Shown here: positions 22,479 through 36,350 of the stretch, piece after piece
Position numbering within the stretch: position 1 is the first letter of the stretch
Layout of the letters: every line of letters begins with the position of its first letter
Assembly: GCA_019828595.1 (NCBI GenBank)
Contig: JAHQRK010000003.1
Coordinates: forward strand, 3,286,001-3,350,000
DNA: 64,000 nt
Origin: Aphanomyces cochlioides
Lineage: Eukaryota > Oomycota > Saprolegniomycetes > Saprolegniales > Verrucalvaceae
Direction of reading: 5' to 3'
Program-made: the position numbers and the translations under genes
Notes under the pieces: model-generated
What the model was told of the DNA's origin: nothing
Database searches by the model: none
Seen by the model: only the letters and a program-made list of their open reading frames with translations

Positions 22479-22550
22479 AGCGCCAGACCGGGTTCGAACC
22501 AGTGACCCTCAGAGCTGCAATCTGACGCTCTACCACTGAGCTACTCGCGC
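22479..22550 (-). tRNA. tRNA-Cys (GCA), unit 2
   Basis: Identical to the gene at 21329. Confidence 0.95.
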
Positions 22551-23176
22551 TGTGTGTAGTGCACACCGACTAATGAGCCACAGATACACTTTGACATTTT
22601 CACCTCCGAATCAATACTCCCTACATACCACAAAGCACCGTTATTTTGCCTGCTCAGCACACTTCATACATAGTCACACCACTCAATATTATCTCGTTTC
22701 TCGGATGAACTATGAAAGCTATTTCTCATTTGCATCGGAGACTTTTGGTTGGAGGTTTGCAACGTTTAGACGCTTGTGACAAGTACACATGAATAGAAAG
22801 ATCTGATCTATTCTAAAGTTGACATGTTATTTAGTGCCTGTATCCACAGAAGTCCATAACTTCCACATTACAACTCTTATAGAGTACTTGCCGTGTTGAA
22901 CGGAAAAAGTTTGGGTTGTGGTGACCCCAGGTAAGTTCGAACTAGAGAATTTGAGGTCATACAGAAAGGTATCGTTTGTCTTTCATTTGAGTTTGATGGG
23001 CTACAAAAGGAATTTTGGCAAGTGTGCAATAAATGTGCAATGAGTAGAAGATGTACTGATATGACTGTACGTAGCCTTTGTATGGTTTCTGTGAGTGAAT
23101 GTATGGTTGCAGGTTAAGGAAGATGTAAATGCAGAGAGATGGTGTGTAGAATGAGAGAAGTGTAAATAGTATGAAC

Positions 23177-23248
23177 GGGGGGTTAGCTCAGTGGTAGAGC
23201 GTTGGATTCCAGTCCCAACGGTCAAGGGTTCAACTCCCTTACTCCTCA
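23177..23248 (+). tRNA. tRNA-Trp (CCA), unit 3
   Basis: Identical to the gene at 20877. Confidence 0.95.
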
Positions 23249-23628
23249 GCTTTTTATCTTTCGAATCAACATGCACACTTTTGTCAATCCTTCACCCGAG
23301 TCACTCCGTTTATATTCGCCCCACTACAACCTGTATTGTAGCTTTGCACTTGCAAAAAGGAATACTACATACACCCACCTATCCCGACGGTTAGTTTTTC
23401 GAAAATCGATACCAGGAGGACTCCAGCCAGCTTGGTTTTTCAAATCGAATTGATGGTCTTCGTGTCCGTTTGAGGAGATACCATACATCAATGTGCATAT
23501 TTTTCATATATATCCATATGTCTTTGCTGGAGATAGAGACTCGACGTGTAAGTGATACAACTAGAAAGGATGAAGCTAGGAGTCAAGAGTAAAAATAGAA
23601 TTTTTTAAAAGTATAAAAGGTAAAAGAC

Positions 23629-23700
23629 AGCGCCAGACCGGGTTCGAACCAGTGACCCTCAGAGCTGCAATCTGACGCTCTACCACTGAGCTACTCGCGC
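23629..23700 (-). tRNA. tRNA-Cys (GCA), unit 3
   Basis: Identical to the gene at 21329. Confidence 0.95.
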
Positions 23701-24326
23701 TGTGTGTAGTGCACACCGACTAATGAGCCACAGATACACTTTGACATTTTCACCTCCGAATCAATACTCCCTACATACCACAAAGCACCGTTATTTTGCC
23801 TGCTCAGCACACTTCATACATAGTCACACCACTCAATATTATCTCGTTTCTCGGATGAACTATGAAAGCTATTTCTCATTTGCATCGGAGACTTTTGGTT
23901 GGAGGTTTGCAACGTTTAGACGCTTGTGACAAGTACACATGAATAGAAAGATCTGATCTATTCTAAAGTTGACATGTTATTTAGTGCCTGTATCCACAGA
24001 AGTCCATAACTTCCACATTACAACTCTTATAGAGTACTTGCCGTGTTGAACGGAAAAAGTTTGGGTTGTGGTGACCCCAGGTAAGTTCGAACTAGAGAAT
24101 TTGAGGTCATACAGAAAGGTATCGTTTGTCTTTCATTTGAGTTTGATGGGCTACAAAAGGAATTTTGGCAAGTGTGCAATAAATGTGCAATGAGTAGAAG
24201 ATGTACTGATATGACTGTACGTAGCCTTTGTATGGTTTCTGTGAGTGAATGTATGGTTGCAGGTTAAGGAAGATGTAAATGCAGAGAGATGGTGTGTAGA
24301 ATGAGAGAAGTGTAAATAGTATGAAC

Positions 24327-24398
24327 GGGGGGTTAGCTCAGTGGTAGAGCGTTGGATTCCAGTCCCAACGGTCAAGGGTTCAACTCCCTTACTCCTCA
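24327..24398 (+). tRNA. tRNA-Trp (CCA), unit 4
   Basis: Identical to the gene at 20877. Confidence 0.95.
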
Positions 24399-24778
24399 GC
24401 TTTTTATCTTTCGAATCAACATGCACACTTTTGTCAATCCTTCACCCGAGTCACTCCGTTTATATTCGCCCCACTACAACCTGTATTGTAGCTTTGCACT
24501 TGCAAAAAGGAATACTACATACACCCACCTATCCCGACGGTTAGTTTTTCGAAAATCGATACCAGGAGGACTCCAGCCAGCTTGGTTTTTCAAATCGAAT
24601 TGATGGTCTTCGTGTCCGTTTGAGGAGATACCATACATCAATGTGCATATTTTTCATATATATCCATATGTCTTTGCTGGAGATAGAGACTCGACGTGTA
24701 AGTGATACAACTAGAAAGGATGAAGCTAGGAGTCAAGAGTAAAAATAGAATTTTTTAAAAGTATAAAAGGTAAAAGAC

Positions 24779-24850
24779 AGCGCCAGACCGGGTTCGAACC
24801 AGTGACCCTCAGAGCTGCAATCTGACGCTCTACCACTGAGCTACTCGCGC
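24779..24850 (-). tRNA. tRNA-Cys (GCA), unit 4
   Basis: Identical to the gene at 21329. Confidence 0.95.
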
Positions 24851-25476
24851 TGTGTGTAGTGCACACCGACTAATGAGCCACAGATACACTTTGACATTTT
24901 CACCTCCGAATCAATACTCCCTACATACCACAAAGCACCGTTATTTTGCCTGCTCAGCACACTTCATACATAGTCACACCACTCAATATTATCTCGTTTC
25001 TCGGATGAACTATGAAAGCTATTTCTCATTTGCATCGGAGACTTTTGGTTGGAGGTTTGCAACGTTTAGACGCTTGTGACAAGTACACATGAATAGAAAG
25101 ATCTGATCTATTCTAAAGTTGACATGTTATTTAGTGCCTGTATCCACAGAAGTCCATAACTTCCACATTACAACTCTTATAGAGTACTTGCCGTGTTGAA
25201 CGGAAAAAGTTTGGGTTGTGGTGACCCCAGGTAAGTTCGAACTAGAGAATTTGAGGTCATACAGAAAGGTATCGTTTGTCTTTCATTTGAGTTTGATGGG
25301 CTACAAAAGGAATTTTGGCAAGTGTGCAATAAATGTGCAATGAGTAGAAGATGTACTGATATGACTGTACGTAGCCTTTGTATGGTTTCTGTGAGTGAAT
25401 GTATGGTTGCAGGTTAAGGAAGATGTAAATGCAGAGAGATGGTGTGTAGAATGAGAGAAGTGTAAATAGTATGAAC

Positions 25477-25548
25477 GGGGGGTTAGCTCAGTGGTAGAGC
25501 GTTGGATTCCAGTCCCAACGGTCAAGGGTTCAACTCCCTTACTCCTCA
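25477..25548 (+). tRNA. tRNA-Trp (CCA), unit 5
   Basis: Identical to the gene at 20877. Confidence 0.95.
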
Positions 25549-25928
25549 GCTTTTTATCTTTCGAATCAACATGCACACTTTTGTCAATCCTTCACCCGAG
25601 TCACTCCGTTTATATTCGCCCCACTACAACCTGTATTGTAGCTTTGCACTTGCAAAAAGGAATACTACATACACCCACCTATCCCGACGGTTAGTTTTTC
25701 GAAAATCGATACCAGGAGGACTCCAGCCAGCTTGGTTTTTCAAATCGAATTGATGGTCTTCGTGTCCGTTTGAGGAGATACCATACATCAATGTGCATAT
25801 TTTTCATATATATCCATATGTCTTTGCTGGAGATAGAGACTCGACGTGTAAGTGATACAACTAGAAAGGATGAAGCTAGGAGTCAAGAGTAAAAATAGAA
25901 TTTTTTAAAAGTATAAAAGGTAAAAGAC

Positions 25929-26000
25929 AGCGCCAGACCGGGTTCGAACCAGTGACCCTCAGAGCTGCAATCTGACGCTCTACCACTGAGCTACTCGCGC
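25929..26000 (-). tRNA. tRNA-Cys (GCA), unit 5
   Basis: Identical to the gene at 21329. Confidence 0.95.
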
Positions 26001-26626
26001 TGTGTGTAGTGCACACCGACTAATGAGCCACAGATACACTTTGACATTTTCACCTCCGAATCAATACTCCCTACATACCACAAAGCACCGTTATTTTGCC
26101 TGCTCAGCACACTTCATACATAGTCACACCACTCAATATTATCTCGTTTCTCGGATGAACTATGAAAGCTATTTCTCATTTGCATCGGAGACTTTTGGTT
26201 GGAGGTTTGCAACGTTTAGACGCTTGTGACAAGTACACATGAATAGAAAGATCTGATCTATTCTAAAGTTGACATGTTATTTAGTGCCTGTATCCACAGA
26301 AGTCCATAACTTCCACATTACAACTCTTATAGAGTACTTGCCGTGTTGAACGGAAAAAGTTTGGGTTGTGGTGACCCCAGGTAAGTTCGAACTAGAGAAT
26401 TTGAGGTCATACAGAAAGGTATCGTTTGTCTTTCATTTGAGTTTGATGGGCTACAAAAGGAATTTTGGCAAGTGTGCAATAAATGTGCAATGAGTAGAAG
26501 ATGTACTGATATGACTGTACGTAGCCTTTGTATGGTTTCTGTGAGTGAATGTATGGTTGCAGGTTAAGGAAGATGTAAATGCAGAGAGATGGTGTGTAGA
26601 ATGAGAGAAGTGTAAATAGTATGAAC

Positions 26627-26698
26627 GGGGGGTTAGCTCAGTGGTAGAGCGTTGGATTCCAGTCCCAACGGTCAAGGGTTCAACTCCCTTACTCCTCA
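26627..26698 (+). tRNA. tRNA-Trp (CCA), unit 6
   Basis: Identical to the gene at 20877. Confidence 0.95.
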
Positions 26699-27078
26699 GC
26701 TTTTTATCTTTCGAATCAACATGCACACTTTTGTCAATCCTTCACCCGAGTCACTCCGTTTATATTCGCCCCACTACAACCTGTATTGTAGCTTTGCACT
26801 TGCAAAAAGGAATACTACATACACCCACCTATCCCGACGGTTAGTTTTTCGAAAATCGATACCAGGAGGACTCCAGCCAGCTTGGTTTTTCAAATCGAAT
26901 TGATGGTCTTCGTGTCCGTTTGAGGAGATACCATACATCAATGTGCATATTTTTCATATATATCCATATGTCTTTGCTGGAGATAGAGACTCGACGTGTA
27001 AGTGATACAACTAGAAAGGATGAAGCTAGGAGTCAAGAGTAAAAATAGAATTTTTTAAAAGTATAAAAGGTAAAAGAC

Positions 27079-27150
27079 AGCGCCAGACCGGGTTCGAACC
27101 AGTGACCCTCAGAGCTGCAATCTGACGCTCTACCACTGAGCTACTCGCGC
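27079..27150 (-). tRNA. tRNA-Cys (GCA), unit 6
   Basis: Identical to the gene at 21329. Confidence 0.95.
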
Positions 27151-27776
27151 TGTGTGTAGTGCACACCGACTAATGAGCCACAGATACACTTTGACATTTT
27201 CACCTCCGAATCAATACTCCCTACATACCACAAAGCACCGTTATTTTGCCTGCTCAGCACACTTCATACATAGTCACACCACTCAATATTATCTCGTTTC
27301 TCGGATGAACTATGAAAGCTATTTCTCATTTGCATCGGAGACTTTTGGTTGGAGGTTTGCAACGTTTAGACGCTTGTGACAAGTACACATGAATAGAAAG
27401 ATCTGATCTATTCTAAAGTTGACATGTTATTTAGTGCCTGTATCCACAGAAGTCCATAACTTCCACATTACAACTCTTATAGAGTACTTGCCGTGTTGAA
27501 CGGAAAAAGTTTGGGTTGTGGTGACCCCAGGTAAGTTCGAACTAGAGAATTTGAGGTCATACAGAAAGGTATCGTTTGTCTTTCATTTGAGTTTGATGGG
27601 CTACAAAAGGAATTTTGGCAAGTGTGCAATAAATGTGCAATGAGTAGAAGATGTACTGATATGACTGTACGTAGCCTTTGTATGGTTTCTGTGAGTGAAT
27701 GTATGGTTGCAGGTTAAGGAAGATGTAAATGCAGAGAGATGGTGTGTAGAATGAGAGAAGTGTAAATAGTATGAAC

Positions 27777-27848
27777 GGGGGGTTAGCTCAGTGGTAGAGC
27801 GTTGGATTCCAGTCCCAACGGTCAAGGGTTCAACTCCCTTACTCCTCA
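27777..27848 (+). tRNA. tRNA-Trp (CCA), unit 7
   Basis: Identical to the gene at 20877. Confidence 0.95.
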
Positions 27849-28228
27849 GCTTTTTATCTTTCGAATCAACATGCACACTTTTGTCAATCCTTCACCCGAG
27901 TCACTCCGTTTATATTCGCCCCACTACAACCTGTATTGTAGCTTTGCACTTGCAAAAAGGAATACTACATACACCCACCTATCCCGACGGTTAGTTTTTC
28001 GAAAATCGATACCAGGAGGACTCCAGCCAGCTTGGTTTTTCAAATCGAATTGATGGTCTTCGTGTCCGTTTGAGGAGATACCATACATCAATGTGCATAT
28101 TTTTCATATATATCCATATGTCTTTGCTGGAGATAGAGACTCGACGTGTAAGTGATACAACTAGAAAGGATGAAGCTAGGAGTCAAGAGTAAAAATAGAA
28201 TTTTTTAAAAGTATAAAAGGTAAAAGAC

Positions 28229-28300
28229 AGCGCCAGACCGGGTTCGAACCAGTGACCCTCAGAGCTGCAATCTGACGCTCTACCACTGAGCTACTCGCGC
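28229..28300 (-). tRNA. tRNA-Cys (GCA), unit 7
   Basis: Identical to the gene at 21329. Confidence 0.95.
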
Positions 28301-28926
28301 TGTGTGTAGTGCACACCGACTAATGAGCCACAGATACACTTTGACATTTTCACCTCCGAATCAATACTCCCTACATACCACAAAGCACCGTTATTTTGCC
28401 TGCTCAGCACACTTCATACATAGTCACACCACTCAATATTATCTCGTTTCTCGGATGAACTATGAAAGCTATTTCTCATTTGCATCGGAGACTTTTGGTT
28501 GGAGGTTTGCAACGTTTAGACGCTTGTGACAAGTACACATGAATAGAAAGATCTGATCTATTCTAAAGTTGACATGTTATTTAGTGCCTGTATCCACAGA
28601 AGTCCATAACTTCCACATTACAACTCTTATAGAGTACTTGCCGTGTTGAACGGAAAAAGTTTGGGTTGTGGTGACCCCAGGTAAGTTCGAACTAGAGAAT
28701 TTGAGGTCATACAGAAAGGTATCGTTTGTCTTTCATTTGAGTTTGATGGGCTACAAAAGGAATTTTGGCAAGTGTGCAATAAATGTGCAATGAGTAGAAG
28801 ATGTACTGATATGACTGTACGTAGCCTTTGTATGGTTTCTGTGAGTGAAAGTATGGTTGCAGGTTAAGGAAGATGTAAATGCAGAGAGATGGTGTGTAGA
28901 ATGAGAGAAGTGTAAATAGTATGAAC

Positions 28927-28998
28927 GGGGGGTTAGCTCAGTGGTAGAGCGTTGGATTCCAGTCCCAACGGTCAAGGGTTCAACTCCCTTACTCCTCA
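28927..28998 (+). tRNA. tRNA-Trp (CCA), unit 8
   Basis: Identical to the gene at 20877; the unit carries the upstream T-to-A variant (gagtgaaagt) about 80 bp before the gene. Confidence 0.95.
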
Positions 28999-29378
28999 GC
29001 TTTTTATCTTTCGAATCAACATGCACACTTTTGTCAATCCTTCACCCGAGTCACTCCGTTTATATTCGCCCCACTACAACCTGTATTGTAGCTTTGCACT
29101 TGCAAAAAGGAATACTACATACACCCACCTATCCCGACGGTTAGTTTTTCGAAAATCGATACCAGGAGGACTCCAGCCAGCTTGGTTTTTCAAATCGAAT
29201 TGATGGTCTTCGTGTCCGTTTGAGGAGATACCATACATCAATGTGCATATTTTTCATATATATCCATATGTCTTTGCTGGAGATAGAGACTCGACGTGTA
29301 AGTGATACAACTAGAAAGGATGAAGCTAGGAGTCAAGAGTAAAAATAGAATTTTTTAAAAGTATAAAAGGTAAAAGAC

Positions 29379-29450
29379 AGCGCCAGACCGGGTTCGAACC
29401 AGTGACCCTCAGAGCTGCAATCTGACGCTCTACCACTGAGCTACTCGCGC
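29379..29450 (-). tRNA. tRNA-Cys (GCA), unit 8
   Basis: Identical to the gene at 21329. Confidence 0.95.
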
Positions 29451-30076
29451 TGTGTGTAGTGCACACCGACTAATGAGCCACAGATACACTTTGACATTTT
29501 CACCTCCGAATCAATACTCCCTACATACCACAAAGCACCGTTATTTTGCCTGCTCAGCACACTTCATACATAGTCACACCACTCAATATTATCTCGTTTC
29601 TCGGATGAACTATGAAAGCTATTTCTCATTTGCATCGGAGACTTTTGGTTGGAGGTTTGCAACGTTTAGACGCTTGTGACAAGTACACATGAATAGAAAG
29701 ATCTGATCTATTCTAAAGTTGACATGTTATTTAGTGCCTGTATCCACAGAAGTCCATAACTTCCACATTACAACTCTTATAGAGTACTTGCCGTGTTGAA
29801 CGGAAAAAGTTTGGGTTGTGGTGACCCCAGGTAAGTTCGAACTAGAGAATTTGAGGTCATACAGAAAGGTATCGTTTGTCTTTCATTTGAGTTTGATGGG
29901 CTACAAAAGGAATTTTGGCAAGTGTGCAATAAATGTGCAATGAGTAGAAGATGTACTGATATGACTGTACGTAGCCTTTGTATGGTTTCTGTGAGTGAAA
30001 GTATGGTTGCAGGTTAAGGAAGATGTAAATGCAGAGAGATGGTGTGTAGAATGAGAGAAGTGTAAATAGTATGAAC

Positions 30077-30148
30077 GGGGGGTTAGCTCAGTGGTAGAGC
30101 GTTGGATTCCAGTCCCAACGGTCAAGGGTTCAACTCCCTTACTCCTCA
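30077..30148 (+). tRNA. tRNA-Trp (CCA), unit 9
   Basis: Identical to the gene at 20877; same upstream variant as unit 8. Confidence 0.95.
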
Positions 30149-30528
30149 GCTTTTTATCTTTCGAATCAACATGCACACTTTTGTCAATCCTTCACCCGAG
30201 TCACTCCGTTTATATTCGCCCCACTACAACCTGTATTGTAGCTTTGCACTTGCAAAAAGGAATACTACATACACCCACCTATCCCGACGGTTAGTTTTTC
30301 GAAAATCGATACCAGGAGGACTCCAGCCAGCTTGGTTTTTCAAATCGAATTGATGGTCTTCGTGTCCGTTTGAGGAGATACCATACATCAATGTGCATAT
30401 TTTTCATATATATCCATATGTCTTTGCTGGAGATAGAGACTCGACGTGTAAGTGATACAACTAGAAAGGATGAAGCTAGGAGTCAAGAGTAAAAATAGAA
30501 TTTTTTAAAAGTATAAAAGGTAAAAGAC

Positions 30529-30600
30529 AGCGCCAGACCGGGTTCGAACCAGTGACCCTCAGAGCTGCAATCTGACGCTCTACCACTGAGCTACTCGCGC
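30529..30600 (-). tRNA. tRNA-Cys (GCA), unit 9
   Basis: Identical to the gene at 21329. Confidence 0.95.
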
Positions 30601-31226
30601 TGTGTGTAGTGCACACCGACTAATGAGCCACAGATACACTTTGACATTTTCACCTCCGAATCAATACTCCCTACATACCACAAAGCACCGTTATTTTGCC
30701 TGCTCAGCACACTTCATACATAGTCACACCACTCAATATTATCTCGTTTCTCGGATGAACTATGAAAGCTATTTCTCATTTGCATCGGAGACTTTTGGTT
30801 GGAGGTTTGCAACGTTTAGACGCTTGTGACAAGTACACATGAATAGAAAGATCTGATCTATTCTAAAGTTGACATGTTATTTAGTGCCTGTATCCACAGA
30901 AGTCCATAACTTCCACATTACAACTCTTATAGAGTACTTGCCGTGTTGAACGGAAAAAGTTTGGGTTGTGGTGACCCCAGGTAAGTTCGAACTAGAGAAT
31001 TTGAGGTCATACAGAAAGGTATCGTTTGTCTTTCATTTGAGTTTGATGGGCTACAAAAGGAATTTTGGCAAGTGTGCAATAAATGTGCAATGAGTAGAAG
31101 ATGTACTGATATGACTGTACGTAGCCTTTGTATGGTTTCTGTGAGTGAATGTATGGTTGCAGGTTAAGGAAGATGTAAATGCAGAGAGATGGTGTGTAGA
31201 ATGAGAGAAGTGTAAATAGTATGAAC

Positions 31227-31298
31227 GGGGGGTTAGCTCAGTGGTAGAGCGTTGGATTCCAGTCCCAACGGTCAAGGGTTCAACTCCCTTACTCCTCA
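31227..31298 (+). tRNA. tRNA-Trp (CCA), unit 10
   Basis: Identical to the gene at 20877. Confidence 0.95.
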
Positions 31299-31678
31299 GC
31301 TTTTTATCTTTCGAATCAACATGCACACTTTTGTCAATCCTTCACCCGAGTCACTCCGTTTATATTCGCCCCACTACAACCTGTATTGTAGCTTTGCACT
31401 TGCAAAAAGGAATACTACATACACCCACCTATCCCGACGGTTAGTTTTTCGAAAATCGATACCAGGAGGACTCCAGCCAGCTTGGTTTTTCAAATCGAAT
31501 TGATGGTCTTCGTGTCCGTTTGAGGAGATACCATACATCAATGTGCATATTTTTCATATATATCCATATGTCTTTGCTGGAGATAGAGACTCGACGTGTA
31601 AGTGATACAACTAGAAAGGATGAAGCTAGGAGTCAAGAGTAAAAATAGAATTTTTTAAAAGTATAAAAGGTAAAAGAC

Positions 31679-31750
31679 AGCGCCAGACCGGGTTCGAACC
31701 AGTGACCCTCAGAGCTGCAATCTGACGCTCTACCACTGAGCTACTCGCGC
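31679..31750 (-). tRNA. tRNA-Cys (GCA), unit 10
   Basis: Identical to the gene at 21329. Confidence 0.95.
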
Positions 31751-32376
31751 TGTGTGTAGTGCACACCGACTAATGAGCCACAGATACACTTTGACATTTT
31801 CACCTCCGAATCAATACTCCCTACATACCACAAAGCACCGTTATTTTGCCTGCTCAGCACACTTCATACATAGTCACACCACTCAATATTATCTCGTTTC
31901 TCGGATGAACTATGAAAGCTATTTCTCATTTGCATCGGAGACTTTTGGTTGGAGGTTTGCAACGTTTAGACGCTTGTGACAAGTACACATGAATAGAAAG
32001 ATCTGATCTATTCTAAAGTTGACATGTTATTTAGTGCCTGTATCCACAGAAGTCCATAACTTCCACATTACAACTCTTATAGAGTACTTGCCGTGTTGAA
32101 CGGAAAAAGTTTGGGTTGTGGTGACCCCAGGTAAGTTCGAACTAGAGAATTTGAGGTCATACAGAAAGGTATCGTTTGTCTTTCATTTGAGTTTGATGGG
32201 CTACAAAAGGAATTTTGGCAAGTGTGCAATAAATGTGCAATGAGTAGAAGATGTACTGATATGACTGTACGTAGCCTTTGTATGGTTTCTGTGAGTGAAA
32301 GTATGGTTGCAGGTTAAGGAAGATGTAAATGCAGAGAGATGGTGTGTAGAATGAGAGAAGTGTAAATAGTATGAAC

Positions 32377-32448
32377 GGGGGGTTAGCTCAGTGGTAGAGC
32401 GTTGGATTCCAGTCCCAACGGTCAAGGGTTCAACTCCCTTACTCCTCA
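32377..32448 (+). tRNA. tRNA-Trp (CCA), unit 11
   Basis: Identical to the gene at 20877; upstream variant as in unit 8. Confidence 0.95.
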
Positions 32449-32828
32449 GCTTTTTATCTTTCGAATCAACATGCACACTTTTGTCAATCCTTCACCCGAG
32501 TCACTCCGTTTATATTCGCCCCACTACAACCTGTATTGTAGCTTTGCACTTGCAAAAAGGAATACTACATACACCCACCTATCCCGACGGTTAGTTTTTC
32601 GAAAATCGATACCAGGAGGACTCCAGCCAGCTTGGTTTTTCAAATCGAATTGATGGTCTTCGTGTCCGTTTGAGGAGATACCATACATCAATGTGCATAT
32701 TTTTCATATATATCCATATGTCTTTGCTGGAGATAGAGACTCGACGTGTAAGTGATACAACTAGAAAGGATGAAGCTAGGAGTCAAGAGTAAAAATAGAA
32801 TTTTTTAAAAGTATAAAAGGTAAAAGAC

Positions 32829-32900
32829 AGCGCCAGACCGGGTTCGAACCAGTGACCCTCAGAGCTGCAATCTGACGCTCTACCACTGAGCTACTCGCGC
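32829..32900 (-). tRNA. tRNA-Cys (GCA), unit 11
   Basis: Identical to the gene at 21329. Confidence 0.95.
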
Positions 32901-33526
32901 TGTGTGTAGTGCACACCGACTAATGAGCCACAGATACACTTTGACATTTTCACCTCCGAATCAATACTCCCTACATACCACAAAGCACCGTTATTTTGCC
33001 TGCTCAGCACACTTCATACATAGTCACACCACTCAATATTATCTCGTTTCTCGGATGAACTATGAAAGCTATTTCTCATTTGCATCGGAGACTTTTGGTT
33101 GGAGGTTTGCAACGTTTAGACGCTTGTGACAAGTACACATGAATAGAAAGATCTGATCTATTCTAAAGTTGACATGTTATTTAGTGCCTGTATCCACAGA
33201 AGTCCATAACTTCCACATTACAACTCTAATAGAGTACTTGCCGTGTTGAACGGAAAAAGTTTGGGTTGTGGTGACCCCAGGTAAGTTCGAACTAGAGAAT
33301 TTGAGGTCATACAGAAAGGTATCGTTTGTCTTTCATTTGAGTTTGATGGGCTACAAAAGGAATTTTGGCAAGTGTGCAATAAATGTGCAATGAGTAGAAG
33401 ATGTACTGATATGACTGTACGTAGCCTTTGTATGGTTTCTGTGAGTGAAAGTATGGTTGCAGGTTAAGGAAGATGTAAATGCAGAGAGATGGTGTGTAGA
33501 ATGAGAGAAGTGTAAATAGTATGAAC

Positions 33527-33598
33527 GGGGGGTTAGCTCAGTGGTAGAGCGTTGGATTCCAGTCCCAACGGTCAAGGGTTCAACTCCCTTACTCCTCA
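33527..33598 (+). tRNA. tRNA-Trp (CCA), unit 12
   Basis: Identical to the gene at 20877; upstream variant as in unit 8 plus caactctaat at 33221-33230. Confidence 0.95.
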
Positions 33599-33978
33599 GC
33601 TTTTTATCTTTCGAATCAACATGCACACTTTTGTCAATCCTTCACCCGAGTCACTCCGTTTATATTCGCCCCACTACAACCTGTATTGTAGCTTTGCACT
33701 TGCAAAAAGGAATACTACATACACCCACCTATCCCGACGGTTAGTTTTTCGAAAATCGATACCAGGAGGACTCCAGCCAGCTTGGTTTTTCAAATCGAAT
33801 TGATGGTCTTCGTGTCCGTTTGAGGAGATACCATACATCAATGTGCATATTTTTCATATATATCCATATGTCTTTGCTGGAGATAGAGACTCGACGTGTA
33901 AGTGATACAACTAGAAAGGATGAAGCTAGGAGTCAAGAGTAAAAATAGAATTTTTTAAAAGTATAAAAGGTAAAAGAC

Positions 33979-34050
33979 AGCGCCAGACCGGGTTCGAACC
34001 AGTGACCCTCAGAGCTGCAATCTGACGCTCTACCACTGAGCTACTCGCGC
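33979..34050 (-). tRNA. tRNA-Cys (GCA), unit 12
   Basis: Identical to the gene at 21329. Confidence 0.95.
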
Positions 34051-34676
34051 TGTGTGTAGTGCACACCGACTAATGAGCCACAGATACACTTTGACATTTT
34101 CACCTCCGAATCAATACTCCCTACATACCACAAAGCACCGTTATTTTGCCTGCTCAGCACACTTCATACATAGTCACACCACTCAATATTATCTCGTTTC
34201 TCGGATGAACTATGAAAGCTATTTCTCATTTGCATCGGAGACTTTTGGTTGGAGGTTTGCAACGTTTAGACGCTTGTGACAAGTACACATGAATAGAAAG
34301 ATCTGATCTATTCTAAAGTTGACATGTTATTTAGTGCCTGTATCCACAGAAGTCCATAACTTCCACATTACAACTCTTATAGAGTACTTGCCGTGTTGAA
34401 CGGAAAAAGTTTGGGTTGTGGTGACCCCAGGTAAGTTCGAACTAGAGAATTTGAGGTCATACAGAAAGGTATCGTTTGTCTTTCATTTGAGTTTGATGGG
34501 CTACAAAAGGAATTTTGGCAAGTGTGCAATAAATGTGCAATGAGTAGAAGATGTACTGATATGACTGTACGTAGCCTTTGTATGGTTTCTGTGAGTGAAT
34601 GTATGGTTGCAGGTTAAGGAAGATGTAAATGCAGAGAGATGGTGTGTAGAATGAGAGAAGTGTAAATAGTATGAAC

Positions 34677-34748
34677 GGGGGGTTAGCTCAGTGGTAGAGC
34701 GTTGGATTCCAGTCCCAACGGTCAAGGGTTCAACTCCCTTACTCCTCA
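34677..34748 (+). tRNA. tRNA-Trp (CCA), unit 13
   Basis: Identical to the gene at 20877. Confidence 0.95.
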
Positions 34749-35128
34749 GCTTTTTATCTTTCGAATCAACATGCACACTTTTGTCAATCCTTCACCCGAG
34801 TCACTCCGTTTATATTCGCCCCACTACAACCTGTATTGTAGCTTTGCACTTGCAAAAAGGAATACTACATACACCCACCTATCCCGACGGTTAGTTTTTC
34901 GAAAATCGATACCAGGAGGACTCCAGCCAGCTTGGTTTTTCAAATCGAATTGATGGTCTTCGTGTCCGTTTGAGGAGATACCATACATCAATGTGCATAT
35001 TTTTCATATATATCCATATGTCTTTGCTGGAGATAGAGACTCGACGTGTAAGTGATACAACTAGAAAGGATGAAGCTAGGAGTCAAGAGTAAAAATAGAA
35101 TTTTTTAAAAGTATAAAAGGTAAAAGAC

Positions 35129-35200
35129 AGCGCCAGACCGGGTTCGAACCAGTGACCCTCAGAGCTGCAATCTGACGCTCTACCACTGAGCTACTCGCGC
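35129..35200 (-). tRNA. tRNA-Cys (GCA), unit 13
   Basis: Identical to the gene at 21329. Confidence 0.95.
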
Positions 35201-35826
35201 TGTGTGTAGTGCACACCGACTAATGAGCCACAGATACACTTTGACATTTTCACCTCCGAATCAATACTCCCTACATACCACAAAGCACCGTTATTTTGCC
35301 TGCTCAGCACACTTCATACATAGTCACACCACTCAATATTATCTCGTTTCTCGGATGAACTATGAAAGCTATTTCTCATTTGCATCGGAGACTTTTGGTT
35401 GGAGGTTTGCAACGTTTAGACGCTTGTGACAAGTACACATGAATAGAAAGATCTGATCTATTCTAAAGTTGACATGTTATTTAGTGCCTGTATCCACAGA
35501 AGTCCATAACTTCCACATTACAACTCTTATAGAGTACTTGCCGTGTTGAACGGAAAAAGTTTGGGTTGTGGTGACCCCAGGTAAGTTCGAACTAGAGAAT
35601 TTGAGGTCATACAGAAAGGTATCGTTTGTCTTTCATTTGAGTTTGATGGGCTACAAAAGGAATTTTGGCAAGTGTGCAATAAATGTGCAATGAGTAGAAG
35701 ATGTACTGATATGACTGTACGTAGCCTTTGTATGGTTTCTGTGAGTGAATGTATGGTTGCAGGTTAAGGAAGATGTAAATGCAGAGAGATGGTGTGTAGA
35801 ATGAGAGAAGTGTAAATAGTATGAAC

Positions 35827-35898
35827 GGGGGGTTAGCTCAGTGGTAGAGCGTTGGATTCCAGTCCCAACGGTCAAGGGTTCAACTCCCTTACTCCTCA
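35827..35898 (+). tRNA. tRNA-Trp (CCA), unit 14
   Basis: Identical to the gene at 20877. Confidence 0.95.
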
Positions 35899-36278
35899 GC
35901 TTTTTATCTTTCGAATCAACATGCACACTTTTGTCAATCCTTCACCCGAGTCACTCCGTTTATATTCGCCCCACTACAACCTGTATTGTAGCTTTGCACT
36001 TGCAAAAAGGAATACTACATACACCCACCTATCCCGACGGTTAGTTTTTCGAAAATCGATACCAGGAGGACTCCAGCCAGCTTGGTTTTTCAAATCGAAT
36101 TGATGGTCTTCGTGTCCGTTTGAGGAGATACCATACATCAATGTGCATATTTTTCATATATATCCATATGTCTTTGCTGGAGATAGAGACTCGACGTGTA
36201 AGTGATACAACTAGAAAGGATGAAGCTAGGAGTCAAGAGTAAAAATAGAATTTTTTAAAAGTATAAAAGGTAAAAGAC

Positions 36279-36350
36279 AGCGCCAGACCGGGTTCGAACC
36301 AGTGACCCTCAGAGCTGCAATCTGACGCTCTACCACTGAGCTACTCGCGC
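36279..36350 (-). tRNA. tRNA-Cys (GCA), unit 14
   Basis: Identical to the gene at 21329. Confidence 0.95.
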